Counted from the stretch's first letter, positions 1-8,818 are shown. The stretch: 64,000 bases of DNA from Bacillota bacterium (GCA_023443225.1 JAEZVF010000008.1:25150-89149), one strand, 5' to 3'. Notes: generated from the letters alone by a model not told the origin. Made by a program: numbers and translations.

Positions 1-1196
1 TACTAATCGGTGAATTACCAGAAGAAGTCATAAGCACATTAGACCTAACTATAATAAGCCCAGGAGTGCCAACTGATTTAGAACTTGTTCAGTATATACG
101 AGATAAGCAAATACCCATTTGGGGAGAGGTAGAATTGGCATATTATTTCTCCAAAGGAAAAATTGTTGCCATTACCGGAACAAATGGTAAAACAACGACA
201 ACAACTATAGTTGGAGAAATCATGAAGACATATTATGAGAGTGTCTTTGTAGTAGGAAATATCGGGATTCCTTATACAGAAATGGTTCAGAGTACCACTA
301 AGGACTCTGTAACGGTTGCTGAAATGAGTAGCTTTCAATTAGAGACAATTACTTCGTTTAAGCCAAATGTCAGTGCAATTCTAAATATTACACCGGACCA
401 CTTAAACCGTCACCATACCATGGAGAATTACATTGCAGCGAAAGTGAATGTGACTCGTAATCAAGACGAGAATGATGTTTGCGTATTAAATTATGAAGAT
501 AAGGTATTGTGCAAAATTGGAGAGCAGCTAAATACTAAGGTTTTCTATTTTAGTAGCTTACATAAACTAAAAGATGGTATCTACTTGGATGAGGATAAGA
601 TAATATATAGTGTTGATAATGAGGAAACGATAATCTGCAGTACCAACGAATTAAATATATTTGGCAGACACAGCTATGAAAATATTATGGCTGCGGTAGC
701 TATGAGTATATCACTTGGAGTACCATTTGATTGTATCAGGAAAGCAATCACAAGTTTTGTGGCAGTGGAACACAGAATTGAGTTTGTTACTACCAAAAAT
801 GGTGTAAAGTATTATAATGATTCTAAAGGAACGAACCCAGATGCTTCCATGAAAGCGATTGAATCCATGCCGACCCCTACCTTATTAATTGCAGGTGGTT
901 ATGATAAAGGTTCAGAGTATGATGAATGGCTGGATACCTTTGGTGACAAAATAAGATATTTAGTATTAATAGGTCAAACTAAGGAAAAAATTGCCACCAC
1001 GGCTAGACGACATGGATTTCATGATATCATAATGGTAGAGACTCTGGCAGAAGCAGTAGAAGTGTGTGCAGCAAAGGCAAATCGGGGTGATTCTGTTCTA
1101 TTATCACCTGCATGTGCAAGCTGGGGAATGTTTAAAAACTATGAAGAACGAGGAAGATTGTTTAAAGAGTATGTTAGAAATCTAGATGATAAATAA
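1..1196 (+). CDS. murD: UDP-N-acetylmuramoylalanine--D-glutamate ligase MurD, 5' end missing
   Basis: Cytoplasmic ATP-dependent ligase that adds D-glutamate to UDP-MurNAc-L-Ala in peptidoglycan precursor synthesis. The reading frame is already open at base 3 (reading LIGELPEE, later SPGVPTD), so the gene begins upstream of the window and about 80 N-terminal residues are absent. Visible Mur-ligase features are the ATP loop GTNGKTT (bases 177-197), the central SSFQLE and NITPDHLNRH motifs, and the C-terminal NDSKGTNPDA, GGYDKG and SPACASWGMF blocks. The stop lies 13 bases before the chosen ftsW start, so the two genes are co-transcribed in the division/cell-wall cluster. Function is certain from the motifs. 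Confidence 0.97.
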   Translation, partial: LIGELPEEVISTLDLTIISPGVPTDLELVQYIRDKQIPIWGEVELAYYFSKGKIVAITGTNGKTTTTTIVGEIMKTYYESVFVVGNIGIPYTEMVQSTTKDSVTVAEMSSFQLETITSFKPNVSAILNITPDHLNRHHTMENYIAAKVNVTRNQDENDVCVLNYEDKVLCKIGEQLNTKVFYFSSLHKLKDGIYLDEDKIIYSVDNEETIICSTNELNIFGRHSYENIMAAVAMSISLGVPFDCIRKAITSFVAVEHRIEFVTTKNGVKYYNDSKGTNPDASMKAIESMPTPTLLIAGGYDKGSEYDEWLDTFGDKIRYLVLIGQTKEKIATTARRHGFHDIIMVETLAEAVEVCAAKANRGDSVLLSPACASWGMFKNYEERGRLFKEYVRNLDDK

Positions 1197-1209
1197 GGTG
1201 GGACATTTC

Positions 1210-2355
1210 ATGACAAGAGCAGAAAGAGAACAGACGAAAGCAAAAAAATATCATAGTTACTATGACTACAGTTTACTGTTCTTAACACTGTTTTTATTAT
1301 GTTTTGGACTGGTAATGATTTATAGTACTAGCTCCTATAATGCAAGCAGAGATACTGGTAATCCTGCCTACTATTTAGAAAAGCAAGGTGCCTCAGCAAT
1401 TCTTGGTATTGTAGTCATGCTCATTGTTTCTAAGATTGATTATCGCTTTTTTATTAGTAAACTACCTATTATAAAAGTAAAACCGGTTACTTTACTTTAT
1501 TTATTGTGTATTTCATTACAGATACTTGTATTGCTTATAGGTAGAGAAGTAAATGGTTCTAGGAGATGGATTGATTTGGGGCCATTGGGTGGTTTCCAAC
1601 CGTCAGAGTTATCAAAGATTGCTGTAATTTTGTTTACCTCTTACATAGTTAATATTGCACCAAGTAAATTAGATAAGTTTCGTGGATTTTTACGAGTAGT
1701 CGTGTTTATTGCACCCCTTATAGTGTTAGTTCTAATACCAAACTTTAGTACTGCATTAATTATGGCTGCTACCATGATAGGAATTTGCTTTGTAGCTAGT
1801 AGAAAGAAAATATATTTCATACTATCTGGTATCATAGGAGCAGGAATAGGAGCAGCATTTATCTTTGGTGTTAGTTACCGAAGCACACGTATTGATGTTT
1901 GGAGAAATGTTGAGACACATCCAAAGGGGTATCAGATACTTCAAGGACTTTATGCAATAGCATCAGGAGGAATCTTTGGTAAGGGACTCGGTGAAAGCAT
2001 GCAGAAACTAGGGTTTATTCCGGAATCTCATAATGATATGATTTTTTCAGTAATATGTGAGGAATTGGGGCTTTTTGGAGCAGTTTCCGTAATTTTATTA
2101 TTTGTTTTACTCATATGGAGATTGTTTGTTATAGCAATTAATGCTCCAGATTTATATGGAGGTTTAATTGCTACCGGTGTACTGACACACATTTCAGTAC
2201 AGGTATTATTAAACATAGCAGTTGTAACCAATACAATTCCTTCTACTGGTATTCCGCTTCCATTTATCAGTTATGGTGGAAGTTCTCTTGTGGTTTTACT
2301 ATTTGAAATGGGGATTGCGTTAAGTGTATCAAATCAAATAAAATATGAAAGATAG
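1210..2355 (+). CDS. ftsW: SEDS peptidoglycan polymerase FtsW (SpoVE-like)
   Basis: Polytopic membrane glycosyltransferase of the SEDS family that polymerises lipid II, normally with a class B PBP at the septum. The protein has about ten membrane segments and typical signatures: GPLGGFQPSELSKI, RSTRIDVWRN, and the loop SHNDMIFSVICEELGLFG. An upstream ATG at 1186 overlaps murD. ATG 1210 is preferred because AAGGTGGG (about 1195-1202) is correctly spaced before it. At this position next to murD the gene could equally be called spoVE in sporulating Firmicutes. FtsW and SpoVE cannot be separated from sequence alone. Confidence 0.93.
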   Translation: MTRAEREQTKAKKYHSYYDYSLLFLTLFLLCFGLVMIYSTSSYNASRDTGNPAYYLEKQGASAILGIVVMLIVSKIDYRFFISKLPIIKVKPVTLLYLLCISLQILVLLIGREVNGSRRWIDLGPLGGFQPSELSKIAVILFTSYIVNIAPSKLDKFRGFLRVVVFIAPLIVLVLIPNFSTALIMAATMIGICFVASRKKIYFILSGIIGAGIGAAFIFGVSYRSTRIDVWRNVETHPKGYQILQGLYAIASGGIFGKGLGESMQKLGFIPESHNDMIFSVICEELGLFGAVSVILLFVLLIWRLFVIAINAPDLYGGLIATGVLTHISVQVLLNIAVVTNTIPSTGIPLPFISYGGSSLVVLLFEMGIALSVSNQIKYER

Positions 2356-2442
2356 GTATCTACTTTTACCAATACGGCTACAGGCACAAAACAAAGAAAA
2401 TGTCATATAGTATTATTATATTCTAGTTTTTTGAGGTGCACC

Positions 2443-3696
2443 ATGGCATATATTGAAATTGCTGGAGGAAAGCAGCTGATTGGAGAAGTTAACATACAGG
2501 GTTCAAAAAATGCAGCATTACCAATTTTAGCGGCAACCGTTTTAATAAATGGAATAACAAAATTGAATCACTGTCCCCAAATATTAGATGTGTATCATAT
2601 GATTAAGATTTTGGAGGCAATTGGTTGTGTTGTGACATGGGAAGGTTCTTCGCTTATTGTTGATACAACAAAGATAAATACATCAACAGTTCCAGAAATT
2701 TTGGTAAAAAAGATGAGATCCTCCATTGTTTTAATGGGCGCTTTATTAGGGAGAACACATACTGTAACCATAACTTATCCTGGTGGTTGTACCATAGGCG
2801 CTAGACCGATAGATTATCATCTAAGTGCTTTTCAAAAAATGAACATCCTCTTAGAAGAAAAAGAGGGTCAAATTTATTGTACAACTTCTGAAATTAAGGG
2901 AACAGACATCAACTTAGAGTTCCCAAGTGTTGGTGCTACAGAGAATACGATACTTGCTGCAGTCCTTGCAAAGGGAAAGACAAAAATCAAAAATGCAGCG
3001 AAAGAACCTGAGATAGTTGAATTATGTAAATTTCTAAATACTGCAGGCGCTAATATAATTGGGTCTGGTACTGAGCAAATTGAGATTGAGGGAGTGGATT
3101 CATTATATAATGTAGAATACACGACTTCTTCAGACAGAATTGTAGCTGGTACGTATTTAGCAGCTGTAGCAGGCACTGGAGGGGAAGCGGTTTTAAAAGG
3201 AGTCAGGTGCAGTTGCCTCCAGAGTATAATCCAAGTATTGCAAGAAATGGGCTGTACAATTTTTTGCGGTGAGGATTATATTATAATTTCTTCTTCGGGC
3301 AAGCTAAAGGCAATACCTTTGATTCAAACAATGCCTTACCCTGGTTTTCCAACAGATATGCAGTCGCAAATAATGTCAGTTTTGATGAGAGCATCAGGAA
3401 GCAGTAAAATCGTAGAAGATATCTTTGAAGGCAGATATCAAAATGTACAAGAACAGGTGAAATTCGGAGCTGATATAAAAGTTACCGGAAGAGAGGCTAC
3501 TATTTATGGTGTACCCAAATTACAGGGCTGTGAGGTATATGCCAGTGAATTACGAGGTGGAGCTGCCCTGGTAATATCCGGATTAATGGCTGAAGGAAAA
3601 ACCATAATTTACAATTCAAACTTTATTGAAAGAGGATATGAGGATATTTGCAGGGATTTAAGATGCTTAAATGCAGATATACGTTATGTATCTTAA
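2443..3696 (+). CDS. murA: UDP-N-acetylglucosamine 1-carboxyvinyltransferase MurA
   Basis: Cytoplasmic enzyme transferring enolpyruvate from PEP to UDP-GlcNAc, the first committed step of peptidoglycan synthesis and the target of fosfomycin. It is 417 residues, normal for the family. The conserved K22-N23 pair and the catalytic loop PGGCTIGARP with Cys116 are present, so the enzyme should be fosfomycin-sensitive (known for Cys-type MurA). A TTG at 2431 extends the frame, but ATG 2443 follows GAGGTG (2433-2438). The gene occupies the slot that usually holds murG/murB in Bacillus. Firmicutes often carry two MurA paralogues, so this could be MurA1 or MurA2. Confidence 0.95.
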   Translation: MAYIEIAGGKQLIGEVNIQGSKNAALPILAATVLINGITKLNHCPQILDVYHMIKILEAIGCVVTWEGSSLIVDTTKINTSTVPEILVKKMRSSIVLMGALLGRTHTVTITYPGGCTIGARPIDYHLSAFQKMNILLEEKEGQIYCTTSEIKGTDINLEFPSVGATENTILAAVLAKGKTKIKNAAKEPEIVELCKFLNTAGANIIGSGTEQIEIEGVDSLYNVEYTTSSDRIVAGTYLAAVAGTGGEAVLKGVRCSCLQSIIQVLQEMGCTIFCGEDYIIISSSGKLKAIPLIQTMPYPGFPTDMQSQIMSVLMRASGSSKIVEDIFEGRYQNVQEQVKFGADIKVTGREATIYGVPKLQGCEVYASELRGGAALVISGLMAEGKTIIYNSNFIERGYEDICRDLRCLNADIRYVS

Positions 3697-3786
3697 GAGA
3701 CGAAAGTAAAAAATGACGAAATAGGAGAACACAGAAAGATAGTATAGTTAAATCGATACTAAAAAATACACAGATGGAGGCCTAAT

Positions 3787-4530
3787 ATGAAAGAGTTTGA
3801 AAAACAATACAACAACAGTTTTTTATTAGGCTTAGTGAAACTATTTACTTTTTGCCTCATTATCATAATTCTTATTTTTATTCTATTTATAAGCTGCAGA
3901 CTGGATACGATAACAGTTGAGGGAAGCAGTCATTATTCTGCGGAGGAGCTGCAAGACAAAGTTATCACAAAAAAGACGGATCATAATGCAGTATTGCTTT
4001 ATTTACGTTATAAATATGGTAACTTTGACAGCATTCCGTTTATTGAAGATATTGATATTGATCTAGTAAACCGTAATTCTGTTATAATACATGTTTACGA
4101 AAAAATGATAACCGGATGTATCGAATATATGGGTGGGTATATGTATTTTGATAAAGACGGAATTGTTGTTGAAAGTACAGCAGAAAAGTTGGACGAGGTT
4201 CCATTTGTAACGGGTTTGGAATTCAATAACATAGTTTTGTATCAAAAACTGGACATACCTAAAAATGATTTGTTTGATACTATTCTTAATATTACACAGC
4301 TGATAAAAAAGTATGAACTCGATATACAAACCATACAATTTAACACGGACTTGGAGTTAGTATTACATAGTGGAGATATTAAAATACTCTTAGGGAAAAG
4401 ACAAACATACGATGAACAGATTGCAGAACTAAAAAATTTATTGACTGTTGCAAAAGGCAAGAAAATAGTCCTTGATATGACAACATTTACGAAAGAACAA
4501 AGTAAAATAATAGCAAAACCGCTCAAATAA
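3787..4530 (+). CDS. ftsQ: Cell division protein FtsQ/DivIB
   Basis: Single-pass membrane protein of the divisome. A short cytoplasmic N-terminus is followed by one hydrophobic segment (about residues 17-37). Next comes an extracellular POTRA domain beginning near DTITVEGSSHYS (about residues 41-52), and then the DivIB beta domain. The length of 247 residues is typical. GGAGG at 3776-3780 precedes the ATG. Its position between murA and ftsZ supports the call, because FtsQ-type sequences diverge strongly. It is expected to interact with FtsL/DivIC and PBPs at the septum. Confidence 0.88.
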   Translation: MKEFEKQYNNSFLLGLVKLFTFCLIIIILIFILFISCRLDTITVEGSSHYSAEELQDKVITKKTDHNAVLLYLRYKYGNFDSIPFIEDIDIDLVNRNSVIIHVYEKMITGCIEYMGGYMYFDKDGIVVESTAEKLDEVPFVTGLEFNNIVLYQKLDIPKNDLFDTILNITQLIKKYELDIQTIQFNTDLELVLHSGDIKILLGKRQTYDEQIAELKNLLTVAKGKKIVLDMTTFTKEQSKIIAKPLK

Positions 4531-4548
4531 AAAAAATTAAATTAAGGG

Positions 4549-4577
4549 TTGATTATTTTTACAATAAAAGATATTAT
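4549..4577 (+). promoter_or_regulatory. Candidate sigma-A promoter for ftsZ
   Basis: TTGATT (4549-4554) and TATTAT (4572-4577) are separated by exactly 17 bases in the 147-base gap between ftsQ and ftsZ. A second possible -35, TTGACA at 4633-4638, has no well-spaced -10 that would leave room for the ribosome site. This is inference from consensus matching only. Confidence 0.4.
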
Positions 4578-4677
4578 ATAAGATAGAATAATTGAATAGA
4601 CTGGGTAAATTATATAACAATAATGTCGAAAATTGACATTTTCATTAAAAGATTAGAATAGTGAAGGAGGAAGTACC

Positions 4678-5895
4678 TTGCTTGAGATAAGAACGAATGA
4701 AGCTGATTCAACTGCAAAAATACTTGTAATAGGAGTTGGTGGTGCAGGGAATAATGCTGTTAATAGAATGATTGAAGAAAATATAATTGGTGTTGATTTC
4801 GTCTGTGTTAATACGGACAAGCAACATTTGAAGACTTGTAAGGCACCACAATGTATACAGATAGGTGAAAAATTAACAAAAGGATTAGGAGCAGGCGCTC
4901 AGCCAGAAATCGGTGCTCAGGCAGCGGAAGAAAGCAAAGAAGAACTGACAGAAATTATCAAAGGTTCTGATATGGTATTTGTAACTTGTGGTATGGGTGG
5001 TGGAACCGGAACAGGTGCTGCACCGGTCGTAGCTCAGATTGCAAAATCTTTAGGAATTTTAACAGTAGGTATTGTCACAAAACCATTTAAATTCGAAGCA
5101 AAAGCTCGAATGAATAATGCGATAGGGGGTATTGAGAGATTAAAGGAACATGTAGATACCTTAATTGTGATACCAAATGATAAACTTTTAGAAATTGTTG
5201 ATCGCAGAACAACCATGCCGGATGCCTTGAGAAAAGCTGATGAAGTTTTACAACAAGGTGTACAAGGTATTACAGATTTAATTAATGTTCCAGGATTGAT
5301 TAATTTAGACTTTGCAGATGTTCAGACTGTAATGAAAGATAAAGGTGTTGCCCATATTGGTATTGGTGTTGGTAAGGGTGATGATAAATGTATAAATGCG
5401 GTAAATCTAGCAATTACCAGTCCTTTATTAGAAACAACGATAAAAGGTGCTTCCCATGTCATAATTAATATTTCCGGTGATATCAGCTTGGTTGAAGCAA
5501 ATGAAGCAGCAACTTTAGTGCAAGAGTTATCTGGTGATTCAGCCAATATTATATTTGGTGCTATGTATGACGCAACTACACCAGACGAAGTAACCATAAC
5601 AGTGATTGCAACTGGTTTAGATGAAAAGAGTGCAGGAGCAAAAGATATGTCGAAAGGTCCTGGTTTCTTAAGACAACCAGTACAACCTAGACGGGAATCC
5701 CCTTATAATAGCGGAATCACTACTTCCTCTTATGAAAAATCTAATTCTCAGACTGCTGCAACTAGTAGTACGATTCATCCAACAAAGCCTCAGACGTTAG
5801 GAAATATAAACGTACATACAAGCAGCAACACAATTACGGAACCTACAGGAATTAAAATTCCAGAATTTCTACAAAAGAATCGTAATAACAAATAA
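4678..5895 (+). CDS. ftsZ: Cell division tubulin homologue FtsZ
   Basis: GTPase that forms the Z-ring. The start is TTG at 4678, seven bases after AAGGAGG (4664-4670); no better ATG exists. The protein has the N-terminal GVGGAGNNAVNRM loop and the tubulin signature GGGTGTGAAP. A variable, Ser/Thr/Gln-rich linker follows (about residues 325-390), and the conserved C-terminal peptide IKIPEFL binds FtsA/SepF-type tethers. The length of 405 residues is normal. A terminator-like hairpin follows directly, ending the cluster. Confidence 0.98.
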   Translation: MLEIRTNEADSTAKILVIGVGGAGNNAVNRMIEENIIGVDFVCVNTDKQHLKTCKAPQCIQIGEKLTKGLGAGAQPEIGAQAAEESKEELTEIIKGSDMVFVTCGMGGGTGTGAAPVVAQIAKSLGILTVGIVTKPFKFEAKARMNNAIGGIERLKEHVDTLIVIPNDKLLEIVDRRTTMPDALRKADEVLQQGVQGITDLINVPGLINLDFADVQTVMKDKGVAHIGIGVGKGDDKCINAVNLAITSPLLETTIKGASHVIINISGDISLVEANEAATLVQELSGDSANIIFGAMYDATTPDEVTITVIATGLDEKSAGAKDMSKGPGFLRQPVQPRRESPYNSGITTSSYEKSNSQTAATSSTIHPTKPQTLGNINVHTSSNTITEPTGIKIPEFLQKNRNNK

Positions 5896-5904
5896 ATCTA
5901 TTAT

Positions 5905-5962
5905 AGGAGCTGTTACATAGTTACTAAGTATGAATTACTAGTATCTTTGTAGCAGCTCTTTT
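5905..5962 (+). terminator. Probable terminator after ftsZ
   Basis: The arm AGGAGCTGTTACA (from 5905) pairs with TGTAGCAGCTCTT (5948-5960) allowing G-U pairs, followed by TTTTAAT. It sits between ftsZ and the independently regulated spoIIGA. Confidence 0.65.
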
Positions 5963-6001
5963 AATCTAAAACTTCTTTTTTATAAATCCTTCTCTTTTGA
6001 A

Positions 6002-6140
6002 AATGACAAAAAATGTAAAAAGTATACACCTCCTAGAAGTATGAAGGGGGTTTAAAGTCTATTTTGTAAGTATGAGTAAATGAAAAAGACAAAATAATTA
6101 CCAGAAAATGACAAACAATATAGTTGGAAAAAGCTATAAT
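6002..6140 (+). promoter_or_regulatory. Candidate Spo0A-controlled promoter of spoIIGA-sigE
   Basis: A consensus -10 TATAAT lies at 6135-6140, about 38 bases before the chosen TTG start of spoIIGA. Three copies of GACAAA lie upstream: 6005-6010, 6089-6094 and 6110-6115. GACAAA is the reverse-complement core of the Spo0A box (TTTGTC). The nearest box ends 19 bases before the -10, without a normal -35. That resembles the Bacillus spoIIG promoter, where Spo0A boxes overlap a badly spaced -35. The parallel is inference. Confidence 0.4.
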
Positions 6141-6177
6141 AAAAAAGGAAATACAAGTTATGGAAGCGGGGGTGAAC

Positions 6178-7107
6178 TTGTACTTAGAAGTCTATATTGA
6201 TGTTGTTTTTCTTATTAATTTAATTATGGATATTATATTGCTTCTTATAGTAAAGACAATATTAAAGTGTTCCAGCACAATGCTTCGGATTCTTGGTGGA
6301 AGTACAATTGGTGCAATCGGTGCTTGTATTATAGTCATCATACCCAAACTGAATGGGTTTATACAATTCTTAATTTTCTATGTTATTCTTTGTATGATGA
6401 TGATTTATGTGGCATTTCCGTTACCTAATTGGAAAGTTAGAATCAAGGCTGTTGCCGTTCTTTATATCTCTACATTTTTCATTGGTGGAATTATAAATTC
6501 ACTTTATTATTATTCTAATCTGGGATATTATTTCCAAGAACTAATAGAGGGCAATTTATTTCATAATCTTAATACAAAATTTTTTGTATTTGCTATTATG
6601 ATTGGTCTAGCTGCTGTTCCGATTTTTATAAATACTATTTTTTTATTTCGAAGAGGAAAAACAGAGATCTATCCATTAGAATTCTCCTTTGAGGGCAAAA
6701 GTGTAAACTTAACGGGATTGTTGGATACGGGAAACAGCTTATATGATCCCATCTGTGGCAAACCTGTTATCCTAGCAGATTATGCAGCAGTAGAACAATT
6801 GCTGCCTGCATCTCAAAGTAAAGAATTATGGAGAATGCTAGATATGACAGAAGGAAAAACAGAACTAAAAAATTTTGACAGCAATGACTTAGATGAAGAT
6901 GAGAGTGAACCATTGAAGATAATGATGGTACCATATCATTCTATCGGGAAGAAGAGTGGTCTATTGCCTGCAATTACCATGAGTCGAGTTATTATATGGA
7001 AGGAAGATGTGCCTGTTTGTAATGAAAAGGTCTTAACCGCTATAAGCAGGAACAAACTATCAAGCAAAAATGATTATCAGGTAATTTTACATAGGGAAAT
7101 TATGTAA
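6178..7107 (+). CDS. spoIIGA: Sporulation sigma-E factor-processing peptidase SpoIIGA
   Basis: Membrane-bound aspartic protease that removes the pro-sequence of sigma-E at the sporulation septum. The N-terminal half has five hydrophobic segments starting at YIDVVFLINLIMD, the family hallmark. The C-terminal half holds the aspartic-protease signature LLDTGNSLYDP. TTG 6178 is preferred over ATG 6160 and TTG 6124. It follows GGGGGTGA, gives the expected short N-terminus, and is the start with a ribosome site downstream of the putative transcription start (about 6147). It is transcribed with sigE. Confidence 0.93.
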   Translation: MYLEVYIDVVFLINLIMDIILLLIVKTILKCSSTMLRILGGSTIGAIGACIIVIIPKLNGFIQFLIFYVILCMMMIYVAFPLPNWKVRIKAVAVLYISTFFIGGIINSLYYYSNLGYYFQELIEGNLFHNLNTKFFVFAIMIGLAAVPIFINTIFLFRRGKTEIYPLEFSFEGKSVNLTGLLDTGNSLYDPICGKPVILADYAAVEQLLPASQSKELWRMLDMTEGKTELKNFDSNDLDEDESEPLKIMMVPYHSIGKKSGLLPAITMSRVIIWKEDVPVCNEKVLTAISRNKLSSKNDYQVILHREIM

Positions 7108-7134
7108 AAAGAAATTGAAATACAATTTCTTTTT
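7106..7134 (+). promoter_or_regulatory. Perfect 12-bp hairpin between spoIIGA and sigE
   Basis: AAAAAGAAATTG (7106-7117) and CAATTTCTTTTT (7123-7134) pair perfectly around a five-base loop. The hairpin includes the last two bases of the spoIIGA stop and ends three bases before the GGGAGG of sigE. The 3' arm supplies the U-rich stretch, so it may attenuate transcription, pause polymerase, or limit sigE translation. Function is inferred. Confidence 0.6.
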
Positions 7135-7150
7135 AAAGGGAGGAAAGTAA

Positions 7151-7891
7151 ATGCTGTTAAAAATAACAATACCTAACAAAATTCAATTTAGAGTGATTCC
7201 GGATTTTAAAAGTATATTCTTTGACAGGCATGGGGATATACATTATATAGGAGGAGCCGAAGTACTCCCTGCGCCGCTGGATTCGATAAAAGAAGCGGCG
7301 GAGATTGCAAAATTGGGAACAGAATACGATACGGAGGCTAAGACTGTTCTTGTGGAACATAATCTTCGTTTGGTTGTATACATAGCTAAAAAGTTTGATA
7401 ATACTGGAGTTGGTGTTGAAGATTTAATATCGATTGGAACAATTGGTCTAATAAAAGCTATCAATACTTACAATCCAGATAAAAATATTAAATTAGCAAC
7501 CTATGCGTCTAGATGTATTGAAAATGAAATTCTTATGTATTTACGAAGGAATAATAAGACCAAACTGGAAGTATCCATTGATGAACCATTAAATGTTGAT
7601 TGGGACGGAAACGAACTTCTGTTATCAGATATTTTAGGTACTGAAGAAGATGTTATATATAAAAACATTGAGGAAGAAGTAGACAGAACACTTTTGGGTA
7701 AGGCTTTATCAAAGCTAAGTGACCGAGAAAGAATTATAGTACAATTACGTTTTGGTTTAAATACAGAAGACGGCAATGAACGGACACAGAAGGAAGTCGC
7801 TGATTTATTAGGTATTTCTCAATCCTACATATCTCGTCTTGAGAAGAAAATAATTAAACGTTTAAAAAAGGAAATGCTTCGTTTAGAATAA
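7151..7891 (+). CDS. sigE: RNA polymerase sporulation sigma-E factor (mother cell), pro-form
   Basis: Sigma-70 family factor for early mother-cell genes, made inactive and cleaved by SpoIIGA. The first 25-30 residues form the hydrophobic/basic pro-sequence. Region 2 contains EDLISIGTIGLIKA and KLATYASRCIENEILMYL, both diagnostic of sigma-E/K. Region 4 carries a helix-turn-helix near QKEVADLLGISQSYISRLEK. The length of 246 residues matches the family. GGGAGG precedes the ATG. A GC-rich 7-bp inverted repeat lies inside the coding sequence (7272-7278 with 7294-7300). Confidence 0.97.
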   Translation: MLLKITIPNKIQFRVIPDFKSIFFDRHGDIHYIGGAEVLPAPLDSIKEAAEIAKLGTEYDTEAKTVLVEHNLRLVVYIAKKFDNTGVGVEDLISIGTIGLIKAINTYNPDKNIKLATYASRCIENEILMYLRRNNKTKLEVSIDEPLNVDWDGNELLLSDILGTEEDVIYKNIEEEVDRTLLGKALSKLSDRERIIVQLRFGLNTEDGNERTQKEVADLLGISQSYISRLEKKIIKRLKKEMLRLE

Positions 7892-7959
7892 TATCCATTG
7901 GTTAGTATGTGAATATCCAGATTGGCTTAAAAAAGGAAAAACTTACATCTGTGTTCTTC

Positions 7960-7989
7960 GTATAAAGAGTCCCCAAAATGTGAATCATT
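7960..7989 (+). promoter_or_regulatory. Weak candidate sigma-F/sigma-G promoter of sigG
   Basis: GTATA (7960-7964) fits the forespore sigma-factor -35. Fifteen bases later GTGAATCATT (7980-7989) is a partial match to the sigma-F -10. sigG is known to be sigma-F dependent in Bacillus. The match is imperfect, so confidence is low. Confidence 0.25.
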
Positions 7990-8009
7990 TACTTAAGTAA
8001 TAAATGATT
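7983..8009 (+). promoter_or_regulatory. Leader hairpin directly before the sigG ribosome site
   Basis: AATCATTTA (7983-7991) and TAAATGATT (8001-8009) pair perfectly around the loop CTTAAGTAA. The 3' arm ends one base before GGGAGG (8011-8016). Stacking next to or partly over the Shine-Dalgarno could reduce sigG translation. A translation-dampening leader hairpin has been described for Bacillus sigG; equivalence here is inferred. Confidence 0.55.
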
Positions 8010-8023
8010 TGGGAGGTTTCAAT

Positions 8024-8803
8024 ATGGCTCTTTATAAGGTAGAAATATGTGGTGTAAATACTTCGAAATTACCATTACTAAATAATTCTGAAAAAGAAGA
8101 ATTGTTTCAAAGAATTTTAAAGGGGGACAAAGAAGCAAGGGAGTTATATATTAAAGGTAATCTCCGTTTAGTCTTAAGTATAATACAACGATTCTCAAAT
8201 AGTAATGAAAATGTTGATGATTTATTTCAGATTGGCTGTATCGGATTAATGAAAGCAATCGATAATTTTGATATTAGTCAGAATGTAAAATTCTCTACGT
8301 ATGCAGTGCCAATGATTATTGGAGAAATAAGAAGGTACCTTAGGGATAATAATAGTATTCGGGTTAGCAGATCATTACGTGATACTGCCTATAAAGCAAT
8401 ATATGCAAAAGAAGCCTTACTTAAGAGGAATGATAAGGAGCCAACCGTTTGTGAAATAGCAAATGAGATAGGATTAAATAAAGAAGACATTGTTTTTGCA
8501 CTAGATGCGATACAAAGTCCAGTATCATTATATGAACCTGTTTACTCGGAAGGTGGAGACACCTTATATATTATGGATCAAGTAAGTGACAAGAAAAACA
8601 AGGAAGAAAGATGGGTAGAGGAGATATCATTAAGGGAAGCACTATCAAAACTATCGGAACGGGAAAAAAATATAATTGAACTTAGATTCTATGAAGGAAA
8701 AACTCAGATGGAAGTTGCTAATGAAATATGTATTTCCCAGGCACAGGTTTCAAGACTTGAGAAATCCGCACTAAAATGTATGAAAAACTATCTAAGTCAA
8801 TAG
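8024..8803 (+). CDS. sigG: RNA polymerase sporulation sigma-G factor (forespore)
   Basis: Sigma-70 family factor for late forespore genes. The N-terminal VEICGVNTSKLPLL is a sigma-G signature and binds anti-sigma partners in Bacillus. Region 2 (DDLFQIGCIGLMKAIDNF) and region 4 (MEVANEICISQAQVSRLEK) are complete. The length is 259 residues. ATG 8024 is seven bases after GGAGG, and the longer frame from TTG 8009 would start within the ribosome site. It lies 132 bases after sigE and should have its own promoter. A strong terminator follows. Confidence 0.97.
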   Translation: MALYKVEICGVNTSKLPLLNNSEKEELFQRILKGDKEARELYIKGNLRLVLSIIQRFSNSNENVDDLFQIGCIGLMKAIDNFDISQNVKFSTYAVPMIIGEIRRYLRDNNSIRVSRSLRDTAYKAIYAKEALLKRNDKEPTVCEIANEIGLNKEDIVFALDAIQSPVSLYEPVYSEGGDTLYIMDQVSDKKNKEERWVEEISLREALSKLSEREKNIIELRFYEGKTQMEVANEICISQAQVSRLEKSALKCMKNYLSQ

Positions 8804-8818
8804 AAGAATAATATAGGA

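Noticed and set aside
4633..4659. TTGACA with TAGAAT as the ftsZ promoter
   Set aside because: The spacer is 15 bases and transcription would start inside the ribosome site.
7272..7300. GC-rich inverted repeat in the sigE coding region as a regulatory hairpin
   Set aside because: It is explained by codons for conserved residues of the pro-region and there is no independent support.
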